Positions 1 to 5,490 of a DNA stretch of 5,525 bases are shown one piece after another. The stretch is from positions 1 through 5,525 of the forward strand of contig JALOLM010000169.1 in NCBI GenBank assembly GCA_025455985.1. The letters are read 5' to 3'. How positions within the stretch are numbered: position 1 is the stretch's first letter; each line of letters starts with the position of its first letter. A program made the translations under genes and the position numbers. Under the pieces are notes generated by a model. It was not told the DNA's origin. It saw nothing but the letters and a program-made list of their open reading frames with translations, and did not search any database. The DNA comes from Candidatus Nanopelagicales bacterium. Lineage in GTDB: Bacteria; Actinomycetota; Actinomycetes; S36-B12; UBA10799.

Positions 1-1
1 C

Positions 2-157
2 GACGACATCGAGGAGTACCTGCACCTCTACCTGTCGAACCGCGGGGTGCTGATCACGCCTTTCCACAACATGGCGCTCATGTGCCCGGACACCACCGCC
101 GCCGACGTGGACCTGCACAGCGTCCTGTTCGACGAGGCGGTCGCGCAGATCGTTTAG
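2..157 (+). CDS. Class III PLP-dependent aminotransferase, C-terminal fragment (glutamate-1-semialdehyde aminomutase-like)
   Basis: An open frame enters from the left edge and ends at TAG (155-157), giving the last 51 residues of a larger protein. The tail reads EEYLHLYLSNRGVLITPF followed by HNMALMCPDTT and DVDLHSVLFDEAV. This is the C-terminal pattern of class III aminotransferases of the glutamate-1-semialdehyde 2,1-aminomutase type, where 'NRG(V/I)L-TPFHNMALM' is followed by 'TT--DVD-H---F'. Such enzymes move amino groups between a carboxylate-bearing amine and a keto acid in the cytoplasm using PLP. The PLP lysine and the rest of the fold lie outside the window, so the substrate cannot be assigned. 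A beta-amino-acid or omega-amino-acid transaminase is as likely as true HemL. It is the only + strand gene seen and converges on the DUF1048 gene with a 10-bp gap. Family assignment is fairly secure, function is not. Confidence 0.75.
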   Translation, partial: DDIEEYLHLYLSNRGVLITPFHNMALMCPDTTAADVDLHSVLFDEAVAQIV

Positions 158-167
158 GTGACCCGGA

Positions 168-515
168 TTATCGGTCGCCCGCCGCCTCGTCGATGGCCTC
201 GATGAGCCGGCGCTGTTCGCGTTCGATGTACCCGCCCTGGCGGTAGTTGCGGATCAGGTCGTCCACGAATTCCACGGGGTCGTCGCCCACGATCTGGCGG
301 ATGGGGGTCCCGTCAGCCGCCGCCCGCTCGAACAGGTCCGCGACATCCTCGAACAGTGAGTTGGCACTGTCGGCGTCGAGCGCGCCGAAGTACATGAGGT
401 ACCGCTGGATGCCCTCCACAGCAGTGCGGTAGTCGGGCGGGAGCTGATGCACTCGGGCTCGGTACTGCCGCCAGCGGCGCTTGTCCCCGACGAGTTTGGT
501 GACGAGGTTAGGCAT
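168..515 (-). CDS. DUF1048 family protein, partner of the PadR regulator
   Basis: A 115-residue protein of unknown function matching the DUF1048 family in length and pattern: an N-terminal W15-x2-Y segment, LPPDYR at 25-30, a long helical middle (LFEDVADLFERAAADG, about 54-69), then the GDDPVEFVDDLIRNY block at 77-91 and a basic C-terminal helix (REQRRLIEAIDEA). The protein is predicted all-helical and soluble, with no signal peptide or membrane segment. The ATG at 513-515 is chosen because AAAGGAG lies 6 nt upstream (AGGAG at 522-526) and because family members begin at this point. A longer frame exists upstream but lies inside padR. The gene overlaps the padR stop by 8 nt, which indicates translational coupling. 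DUF1048 genes are commonly found next to PadR regulators, and a role in the same response is inferred. The biochemical function is not known. Confidence 0.88.
   Translation of the reverse strand: MPNLVTKLVGDKRRWRQYRARVHQLPPDYRTAVEGIQRYLMYFGALDADSANSLFEDVADLFERAAADGTPIRQIVGDDPVEFVDDLIRNYRQGGYIEREQRRLIEAIDEAAGDR
508..515 (-). other. padR/DUF1048 8-nt overlap (translational coupling)
   Basis: The DUF1048 ATG (513-515) lies just before the padR TAA (508-510), so the shared octamer reads ATGCCTAA on the coding strand. The DUF1048 ribosome binding site (AAAGGAG, around 522-528) is inside the last padR codons. This arrangement normally gives coupled, roughly equimolar translation of a regulator and its partner. 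Confidence 0.85.
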
Positions 516-843
516 GAGTGTCTCCTTTGTGAAGCTGTTCCAATCGTTCCGCGAGGAAGCTCCACGTCCTCCAGAACTCCGACAGATAGTCAGTGCCTGC
601 GCTGTTGAGGGTGTAGACCTTGCGCGGCGGCCCCTTCTGCGACGGGACTTTCTCCACGTCAACCAGTCCGCGCTGCTCGATCCTGATCAGCAATGCATAG
701 ACCGTGCCCTCCGCGATATCGGAGAATCCCTGCTCCCGCAGCCAGGCGGTGATCTCGTACCCGTAGGCGGAGCGGCCTGCCAAGAACGCCAGAACGATGC
801 CTTCCAGGGTTCCCTTGAGCATCTCGGTCAACTGCTTGCCCAC
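508..843 (-). CDS. PadR family transcriptional regulator
   Basis: A 111-residue winged-helix repressor. From the GTG start, the N-terminal helices run MGKQLTEMLKGTLEGIVLAF, then the PadR hallmark AYGYEI (26-31). The recognition-helix block EGTVYALLIRIEQRGLV is at 45-61, the wing GPPRKVYTLNSAG at 71-83, and a C-terminal dimerisation helix (FWRTWSFLAERLEQL) at 90-104. It has no large C-terminal extension, as in the short PadR-s1 subgroup (LmrR-like). The start is set at GTG 841-843 because AGGAG (848-852) sits 5 nt upstream and because relatives start at GKQLTEMLKG. A second in-frame GTG at 856-858 has no ribosome binding site and would lie inside the operator. It is the first gene of a two-gene unit with DUF1048. 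Tandem palindromes directly upstream suggest autorepression relieved by a ligand, which cannot be named from sequence. Confidence 0.93.
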   Translation of the reverse strand: MGKQLTEMLKGTLEGIVLAFLAGRSAYGYEITAWLREQGFSDIAEGTVYALLIRIEQRGLVDVEKVPSQKGPPRKVYTLNSAGTDYLSEFWRTWSFLAERLEQLHKGDTHA

Positions 844-856
844 GGATTCTCCTACC

Positions 857-879
857 ACTACTCAGTATCACTGACTACT
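857..879. promoter_or_regulatory. Putative PadR operator 1 (proximal)
   Basis: A 23-bp near-perfect palindrome of the form ACTA-N2-CAGT-N3-ACTG-N2-TACT, where only one base of the outer arm breaks symmetry. Its inner core is CAGTATCACTG (863-873). It lies 14 bp upstream of the padR GTG and just before the AGGAG. A weak -10-like hexamer, GATACT on the - strand (864-869), falls inside it, so a bound dimer would block the padR promoter. No convincing -35 was found; the best 17-bp-spaced hexamer is GTTACT at 887-892. The assignment to PadR is by position and symmetry, not by a known site. Confidence 0.6.
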
Positions 880-902
880 AGTACACAGTAACACTGAATA
901 CT
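880..902. promoter_or_regulatory. Putative PadR operator 2 (distal)
   Basis: A perfect-armed 23-bp palindrome, AGTA-N2-CAGT-N3-ACTG-N2-TACT, with core CAGTAACACTG (886-896). It starts at the base after operator 1 ends and has the same layout, so the two centres (868 and 891) are 23 bp apart, slightly over two helical turns. It would cover the -35 region of the padR promoter. Repetition of the same pattern in tandem makes chance unlikely and supports two repressor dimers binding the same face or nearly so. Confidence 0.62.
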
Positions 903-1108
903 GGAGGGTGCTGCACACTGTGTCGCGGGTTCCACAGCGGAAAGTGGGCACCGACGGCCCGCCTCTGCCACCTTTCGGAGGGCGGAATCACCCCATATGC
1001 GGCAAGTCGGGCGTGTTTGCCGCACAAAGATGGCAGATTCCGGAATTGGGGGTCGGGTCGTGCCACCTTCGTGCGGCGACACCCGGCAGCCAAGAAAGCA
1101 GGTAGGAC
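903..1108. other. Non-coding gap between kynU 3' end and the padR operators
   Basis: These 206 bp show no gene that can be supported on either strand. The contents are an 8-bp inverted repeat at 998-1024, a 10-bp palindrome ATTCCGGAAT at 1037-1046, and a short direct repeat TGCCACCTT at 966-974 and 1060-1068. The region carries the 3' flank of kynU on the - strand. No U-tract terminator is visible. Confidence 0.5.
998..1024. repeat. Inverted repeat downstream of kynU, possible weak terminator
   Basis: TGCGGCAA (998-1005) is matched by its exact reverse complement TTGCCGCA (1017-1024) across an 11-nt spacer. It begins 84 bp beyond the kynU stop in the direction of kynU transcription. A GC-rich hairpin without a T-run could be a U-less terminator of the kind proposed in actinomycetes, or a protein site. 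The evidence is structural only. Confidence 0.35.
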
Positions 1109-2395
1109 TCAGGTGACACGGCCGGCAGCGGCCACACCCCGGTACGTGCCGGATGCCACCAGCTCCCGCAGCCGGTCGAACCCGTCCCACACCTCGGTGT
1201 AACTGGTGGGCAACGGCGAGATGGCCAGCCGGATACCGTTCGGTTCGCGGTAGTCGGGGATGGTCTTGGTCAGCGTCCGCATTGCCGCGGCGATCTGTTT
1301 GGCATCGGCGTGGGCGATCGTGATGTGACCGCCGCGTTGATCGGGGTCGCGCGGTGTCAGAAGTGAGAAGCCCAGGGGTGCGAGCCAGGCGTCGTACAGG
1401 TCGATCATCAACGAGGTTCCCCGCTGGGCCTTGGCGCTGATGGCGGCCATCCCGGCTTCGGCGATCATCCGGTGCGCGACCTGTACGGCACGCAGACCGA
1501 TGACGGGGGGAGTGGCGATCTGGAAACGCCTGATGCCCTCTGCGGGCTCGAAGACCGGACCCATGGCGAACTGGTCGCGGTTCGCGAACCACCCTTGGAT
1601 CGGTACCTGCAACTCGTGTTGAACCGCGGCGTTGACGTAGAGCCAGGCCGGTGCGCCGGGGCCCGAGTTGCCGTACTTGTAGGTGCAGCCGACCGCGAGA
1701 TCCACTCCCCATTGGTCGAATTGCAGGTCCACGCTGCCTGCAGCGTGGGAGGCGTCCCACACGACCAGTCCGCCCCGGTCGCGGACGAGTTCAGTGATAC
1801 CCGGCACGTCTTGGCGCGCCCCGGACCGGTACTGCACCACCTGCAGGGTCACCAGTGCCACGTCGTCAAGGTGTTTCTTGAGCGCCGCGACGCTGATCTG
1901 TTCACAGTCCGAACCGATGGGCACCCCGCCTGTGCCGTCGTTGTCGAGAACCACAAGTTCCAGATCCAGCGCGCGGGCGATCCCGGCCAGGATGTAGCGG
2001 TCGGTCGGGAAGTTGGCGGCGTCGATCACGACCCGGCGTCGACCGGGCCGGGCGGCGATCGCGGCCATGCACAACTGGTAGAAGTTGGCCGACGTGGTGT
2101 CCTGGACCAAGGTCTGTCCCGCCGCCGCCCCGAGCGTCGAGCGGCCCAGCAGGTCCCCGGTGGTCTGCGCCTCGTCGATCCAATGGGACCAGCCGTCGAC
2201 CAGTTCGCCGCCCCACTCCTGGGTCAACAGCTCCGTGACCGCGGCCACGGTGGCCAGCGGCAGCCGGCCCAGCGAGTTGCCGTCGAGGTAACACAGGTCC
2301 GGGTCGGTGACCTGGAACTGCTGGCGGTAACCGGCTAGCGGATCTTCGGCGTCAAGCGCCTGGGCGGTTGAACGGTGGGTGGGGTCAGTGGTCAT
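1109..2395 (-). CDS. kynU: Kynureninase (L-kynurenine hydrolase)
   Basis: A 428-residue fold-type I PLP enzyme, the usual length for kynureninase. The family reaction hydrolyses L-kynurenine or 3-hydroxykynurenine to anthranilate (or its 3-hydroxy form) plus L-alanine in cytoplasmic tryptophan breakdown. Visible motifs in order are YLDGNSLGRLP (36-46), WGGELVDGWSHW (61-72), DTTSANFY (99-106, phosphate pocket), NFPTDRY (128-134), WDASHAAG (213-220, with Asp214 facing the PLP ring nitrogen), GCTYKY (236-241, Lys240 as Schiff-base lysine preceded by Tyr239), GWFANRDQFAMGPVFEP (268-284), LLTPRD (345-350) and DYREPNGIR (381-389) before EVWD. The ATG at 2393-2395 has AGGAG 4 nt upstream. No kynA or kynB is in view. 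It follows mmsA on the same strand after 154 bp, so it may be co-transcribed or separately driven. The active-site flanks WDASH and YKYGNSGPG differ from common bacterial KynU (WDLAH/WDLCH, YKYLNGGPG), so an altered substrate is possible. Confidence 0.88.
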   Translation of the reverse strand: MTTDPTHRSTAQALDAEDPLAGYRQQFQVTDPDLCYLDGNSLGRLPLATVAAVTELLTQEWGGELVDGWSHWIDEAQTTGDLLGRSTLGAAAGQTLVQDTTSANFYQLCMAAIAARPGRRRVVIDAANFPTDRYILAGIARALDLELVVLDNDGTGGVPIGSDCEQISVAALKKHLDDVALVTLQVVQYRSGARQDVPGITELVRDRGGLVVWDASHAAGSVDLQFDQWGVDLAVGCTYKYGNSGPGAPAWLYVNAAVQHELQVPIQGWFANRDQFAMGPVFEPAEGIRRFQIATPPVIGLRAVQVAHRMIAEAGMAAISAKAQRGTSLMIDLYDAWLAPLGFSLLTPRDPDQRGGHITIAHADAKQIAAAMRTLTKTIPDYREPNGIRLAISPLPTSYTEVWDGFDRLRELVASGTYRGVAAAGRVT

Positions 2396-2436
2396 GTTGC
2401 TCCTACGTTCACCCCGGCAGCTCGCGCCGCGGCCCT

Positions 2437-2449
2437 AGGCGTCGCGCCT
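2437..2449. repeat. Short inverted repeat upstream of kynU
   Basis: AGGCG and CGCCT flank a 3-nt loop (TCG). It lies 42 bp upstream of the kynU start. The element TCGCGCC within it also occurs 20 bp away at 2422-2428. In a GC-rich gap this may be chance. It could also assist termination or form part of a leader structure. Confidence 0.3.
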
Positions 2450-2456
2450 CAACCGT

Positions 2457-2519
2457 CCCCGTGAGAGATTGTGGCCACGCGTGCTTTTGCTAACGAACGG
2501 CACAACCTCTCACGCGGGG
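2457..2519 (-). repeat. Long inverted repeat / RNA hairpin between mmsA and kynU
   Basis: GTGAGAGATTGTG (2461-2473) faces CACAACCTCTCAC (2501-2513), 13-bp arms with a single mismatch across a 27-nt spacer. An outer CCCC (2457-2460) can pair with GGGG (2516-2519) past a 2-nt bulge. In the - strand transcript, the direction of mmsA and kynU, the one mismatch becomes a G-U pair, so the arm is fully paired; in the + strand transcript it is an A-C clash. It starts 30 bp after the mmsA stop and ends 61 bp before the kynU ATG. There is no U-tract. Likely roles are a U-less terminator, an mRNA 3'-end stabiliser, a kynU leader element, or an operator with widely spaced half-sites. Structure is certain, role is inferred. 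Confidence 0.6.
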
Positions 2520-2549
2520 CGTGGGTCGTCGAGCGGGCTAACCGGAGTC

Positions 2550-4046
2550 CTAGTCGTTGGTCGGGAAGCCCAGGTTGATCCCACCGTGCGCGGGGTCCGG
2601 CCAGCGGCTGGTGACGACCTTGCCCCGGGTGAAGAAGTGGAAACCCTCTGCACCATGGGCGTGGGTGTCGCCGAACAGCGACGCCTTCCAGCCACCGAAG
2701 GAGTAGTAGGCCATCGGCACCGGGATCGGCACGTTAACCCCGATCATGCCGACCTGCACCTCGTTCTGGAACTTGCGGGCGGCGCCGCCGTCGCAGGTGA
2801 AGATGGCGGTGCCGTTGCCGAACGGGTGCGAGTTGATCATCTCCATGCCCTGCTCGAAGGTGTCAACCCGGACCACCGAGAGCACCGGGCCGAAGATCTC
2901 GTCGGTGTAGATGCTCATGTCCGTGGTGACGTTGTCGAACAGCGTCGGGCCGAGCCAGAAGCCGCCGGCCTCACCGTCTGGCTGCACCTGCCGGCCATCC
3001 ACGACCAGCGTTGCTCCCTCGGCCACGCCGGCATCGACGTAGCCGGCCACTTTGTCCCGGTGCACCGCAGTGACCAGCGGGCCCATGTCACAGCCGCGAC
3101 GACCGTCACCGGTGCGCAGGCCCGCCATCCGGGTCTCGATCGCCTTGATCAGGTCGTCGGCCACGGGTTCCACGGCGACGATCACCGAGATCGCCATGCA
3201 GCGCTCACCGGCCGAGCCGAACCCGGCGTTGACCGCCGAGTCAGCGGTCAGATCCAGGTCGGCGTCCGGGAGCACCAGCATGTGGTTCTTCGCCCCGCCG
3301 AGGGCCTGCACCCGCTTGCCGTGGGCGGTCCCGGTCTCGTAGACGTACTTGGCGATCGGGGTGGAGCCGACGAACGAGATGGACGCCACATCCGGGTGGG
3401 TCAGCAGGGTGTCGACGGCGAGCTTGTCGCCGTGCACCACGTTGAACACGCCATCGGGAAGACCCGCCTGCTTCCACAGGTCCGCGATGAACATCGCAGC
3501 ACTGGGGTCCTTCTCGCTGGGCTTGAGTACCACCGTGTTGCCCGCTGCAATAGCGATGGGGAAGAACCACATCGGAACCATCGCCGGGAAGTTGAAGGGC
3601 GAGATGATGCCCACGACACCAAGCGGCTGACGCAGGCTGTAGACGTCGACACCGGTGGAGACCTGCTCGGAGTACCCGCCCTTGAGAAGGTGGGCGTTGC
3701 CACAGGCGAACTCGACGACCTCCTGGCCGCGGCTCACCTCGCCGACGGCGTCGGCCACCACCTTGCCGTGCTCGCTGGTGATGATCTCGGCGAGTTCCTG
3801 CTTGTTCGCGTTGAGCAGTTCACGGAAGCGGAACAGGATCTCCATGCGCTTGGCCAGGGTTGAGCGTCCCCATGTCTGGAATGCGGTCCGGGCGCTGGCG
3901 ACGGCTGTGTTCACGTCGTCAACGCTGGCGAAAGCCACCGTCTTGGTGATCTCGCCGGTCGCGGGGTCGTAGACGTCGCCGTGGCGTTGCGCGGCACCGT
4001 CGAAGGGGCGACCGTCGATCCAATGCGCGATGCGTTCGGTCGTCAT
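2550..4046 (-). CDS. mmsA: CoA-acylating methylmalonate-semialdehyde dehydrogenase (also malonate semialdehyde)
   Basis: A 498-residue aldehyde dehydrogenase superfamily enzyme that oxidises methylmalonate (or malonate) semialdehyde with NAD+ and CoA, releasing CO2 and giving propionyl-CoA (or acetyl-CoA). The family belongs to valine, inositol and beta-alanine catabolism in the cytoplasm. Motifs are SPFNFPAMVPMWFFPIAIAAGN (split as SPFNFP at 149-154 and MWFFP at 159-163), KPSEKDPSA (175-183), FVGSTP for NAD binding (225-230), ALGGAKNH (248-255), FGSAGERCMAIS with catalytic Cys283 (276-287), EIFGPVLSV (383-391) and FGGWKASLFGD (450-460). The general-base Glu of ordinary ALDHs (ELGGK) is absent at 248-255, and GERCMA replaces the usual GQ-C, both marks of the acylating MmsA branch. 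The ATG at 4044-4046 has AGGAG 8 nt upstream; a longer in-frame start at 4145 would overlap the upstream gene and matches nothing. It follows the FAD oxidoreductase by 28 bp, so an operon is likely. Confidence 0.94.
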   Translation of the reverse strand: MTTERIAHWIDGRPFDGAAQRHGDVYDPATGEITKTVAFASVDDVNTAVASARTAFQTWGRSTLAKRMEILFRFRELLNANKQELAEIITSEHGKVVADAVGEVSRGQEVVEFACGNAHLLKGGYSEQVSTGVDVYSLRQPLGVVGIISPFNFPAMVPMWFFPIAIAAGNTVVLKPSEKDPSAAMFIADLWKQAGLPDGVFNVVHGDKLAVDTLLTHPDVASISFVGSTPIAKYVYETGTAHGKRVQALGGAKNHMLVLPDADLDLTADSAVNAGFGSAGERCMAISVIVAVEPVADDLIKAIETRMAGLRTGDGRRGCDMGPLVTAVHRDKVAGYVDAGVAEGATLVVDGRQVQPDGEAGGFWLGPTLFDNVTTDMSIYTDEIFGPVLSVVRVDTFEQGMEMINSHPFGNGTAIFTCDGGAARKFQNEVQVGMIGVNVPIPVPMAYYSFGGWKASLFGDTHAHGAEGFHFFTRGKVVTSRWPDPAHGGINLGFPTND

Positions 4047-4074
4047 GGTTATCTCTCCTGTTTGATGAACGGAA

Positions 4075-5490
4075 CTAACTGTCGAAACCGAGGCCCAGGC
4101 GGTCCAGGGTGCGGAGCCACAAGTCCCGGTGACCCTCCTGCTCATCGGCCTTGGCCAACGAGCGGCGAGTCATGTCTATGACCAATTGTCGCGCAGGCTC
4201 CGGCGGGAACGGAAGGGGCTTGCTGCGCACCATTTTCAGCCGGGTGCGTTCGGTGTCCTCGTTGAAAAGCCGGTCCAGCATCACATCCGCGCCGAAGCGT
4301 GAGGCCCCGACCCCGAGACCGGTGAATCCGATCACGTACCCGACGCGACCCTTGTAGGCCGAACCCCAGAAAGCGCTGAACCGCGAGCAGGTGTCGATCG
4401 CTCCGGCCCAGGTGTACTCGATCGGAGCGTCGGCCACCGCCGGGAAGGTGTCGTGCAGGTGCTGCACGAGTCGGGCGGTCAGGTCGTCGTCGCGCTCGAG
4501 GTGGGAGCCGGGGCGTTCACCGGCCTGGTAGACGGCGTCGTAACCGCCGAACAGGATCCGGTTATCACGGGTCAGCCGGTAGTAGTGGAACTGGTTTCCC
4601 GAGTCCCCGATGCCTTGGCGCCCGCGCCAGCCGATCTGCGCCATCACCTCGTCGGAAAGCGGAGCGGTCACCACGACATGGTCGAAGACCGGCACCACGA
4701 ATGCTGACAAGCGCTTCAAGAGTGGGGCGTGAGCCGCCGTGGTCAACGCGACCTTGAGGGTCTCGACGCGGCCGCCGAAAGTGCGCACCGTCATGCCGGC
4801 ACCCGACGGCTGCAGCGCCTCGACGCCGCTGTTCTCATGGATGCGCACGCCGAGTTCCTCGGCCACTCGGGCCAGCCCCCAGCACAGCCGGGCAGGGTCG
4901 ACGATCCCGACCTCGGGGTCGGCAATAGCCCCCAGGTAGGTGGGGGAGTGGACCTCGGCCTGGATCTGCTCTTGATCGAGCAGGTCTATCTCGATGCCCA
5001 GTGAGCGCACCTTCGCGACGTGCTCGCGCGCGTGTTCCATCTGGTAGGCCTCGGTCACCACCCCGAGTTCACCGGTGCGGGCATAGTCGCAGTCGATGCC
5101 GTACTCGGCGATCGTGGCCTCGATCCCGCGAAGGTTCTCGATCCCCATCCGGTTCAGTTCAGCGAACTCCTCGGGCCAGCGTTCTAGTCCGTTGAGATGC
5201 CCGTGCGTGATGGACGCCGCGACGAATCCACCATTGCGGCCCGAAGCCGCGTTGGCGATCCGGCCACCCTCCAGCAGGATGACGTCGAGATCTGGTCGGC
5301 GCTGCTTGGCGCGCACCGCCGTCCACAGTCCCGAGAGACCCGCACCCACAATCACGAGGTCGGCGCGGGTTTGGCCCTCCAGGGGAGCCCGGGGGGCCGG
5401 ACGGTCTGGGTGGGACAGCCAGTAGGGCTCGTGTTTGACCTGCGCCAAGGCCGCGCGGGCCCTATCGCCCGCGCTCTGCGCGAACGGCAT
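4075..5490 (-). CDS. FAD-dependent oxidoreductase, DAO family (PuuB/OrdL-like amine or amino-acid oxidase)
   Basis: A 471-residue flavoprotein of the D-amino-acid-oxidase (DAO) fold. The dinucleotide-binding motif DLVIVGAGLSGLWTA is at 44-58 (G49, G51, G54). The FAD-contacting block LLEGGRIANAASGRNGGF follows at 72-89, and a C-terminal FAD-closing segment, YVIGFTGLGVGASRFGADVM, begins near 385. The stretch RQGIGDSGNQFHYYRLT (291-307) with ILFGGYDAVY is typical of this actinobacterial subgroup. Members of the wider group oxidise secondary or primary amines, sarcosine-like compounds or gamma-glutamylputrescine, yielding an aldehyde or imine and H2O2. No signal peptide is seen, so it is cytoplasmic. 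The ATG at 5488-5490 follows AAGGAGG by 4 nt. Its A is the last base of an upstream TGA, and mmsA follows after 28 bp, so the aldehyde made here may be passed toward the dehydrogenase. The substrate is not determined. Confidence 0.9.
   Translation of the reverse strand: MPFAQSAGDRARAALAQVKHEPYWLSHPDRPAPRAPLEGQTRADLVIVGAGLSGLWTAVRAKQRRPDLDVILLEGGRIANAASGRNGGFVAASITHGHLNGLERWPEEFAELNRMGIENLRGIEATIAEYGIDCDYARTGELGVVTEAYQMEHAREHVAKVRSLGIEIDLLDQEQIQAEVHSPTYLGAIADPEVGIVDPARLCWGLARVAEELGVRIHENSGVEALQPSGAGMTVRTFGGRVETLKVALTTAAHAPLLKRLSAFVVPVFDHVVVTAPLSDEVMAQIGWRGRQGIGDSGNQFHYYRLTRDNRILFGGYDAVYQAGERPGSHLERDDDLTARLVQHLHDTFPAVADAPIEYTWAGAIDTCSRFSAFWGSAYKGRVGYVIGFTGLGVGASRFGADVMLDRLFNEDTERTRLKMVRSKPLPFPPEPARQLVIDMTRRSLAKADEQEGHRDLWLRTLDRLGLGFDS

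Larger units (their letters stand above)
2396..2549. promoter_or_regulatory. mmsA-kynU intergenic region, candidate kynU leader
   Basis: This 154-bp gap holds the kynU ribosome binding site (AGGAG, complement of 2400-2404), a small GC-rich inverted repeat (2437-2449) and a long inverted repeat (2457-2519). No sigma70-like -35/-10 pair could be identified with confidence. The gap is long enough to contain a separate kynU promoter or a terminator for the upstream operon. Confidence 0.45.

Noticed and set aside
516..662. Upstream extension of the DUF1048 gene by 49 codons
   Set aside because: The extension lies inside padR, is Arg/Ser-rich and unlike the family. The ATG at 513-515 has a good ribosome binding site.
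844..858. Earlier GTG start for padR at 856-858
   Set aside because: No ribosome binding site precedes it, it falls in the palindromic operator, and the AGGAG at 848-852 clearly serves the GTG at 841-843.
1037..1046. Perfect 10-bp palindrome ATTCCGGAAT
   Set aside because: It is a single short copy with no partner and no position relative to a promoter, so chance is a sufficient explanation.
966..1068. Direct repeat TGCCACCTT (966-974 and 1060-1068)
   Set aside because: Nine bases repeated once in a 206-bp gap, with unlike flanks, is too weak for a repeat family or CRISPR.
858..1760. - strand 300-codon frame spanning the kynU 3' part and the padR upstream region
   Set aside because: It lies out of frame in kynU, is very Arg-rich, and runs through the operator region. 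No family features.
1472..2338. + strand open frame (288 codons) opposite kynU
   Set aside because: It is fully nested within kynU on the other strand, with biased composition and no recognisable domain. It is a GC-codon shadow.
2476..2483. Palindrome CACGCGTG in the loop of the mmsA-kynU inverted repeat
   Set aside because: CG-rich 8-mers of this kind are common in high-GC DNA. It was not counted as a separate site.
2469..3863. Long + strand open frame (464 codons) opposite mmsA
   Set aside because: It is the antisense shadow of a clear MmsA enzyme in GC-rich DNA, has a His/Val/Asp/Arg-rich low-information translation with no motif, and lacks a ribosome binding site.
4047..4145. Upstream extension of mmsA by 33 codons
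   Set aside because: It would overlap the 3' end of the oxidoreductase and has no similarity to MmsA N-termini. The ATG at 4044-4046 has a proper ribosome binding site.
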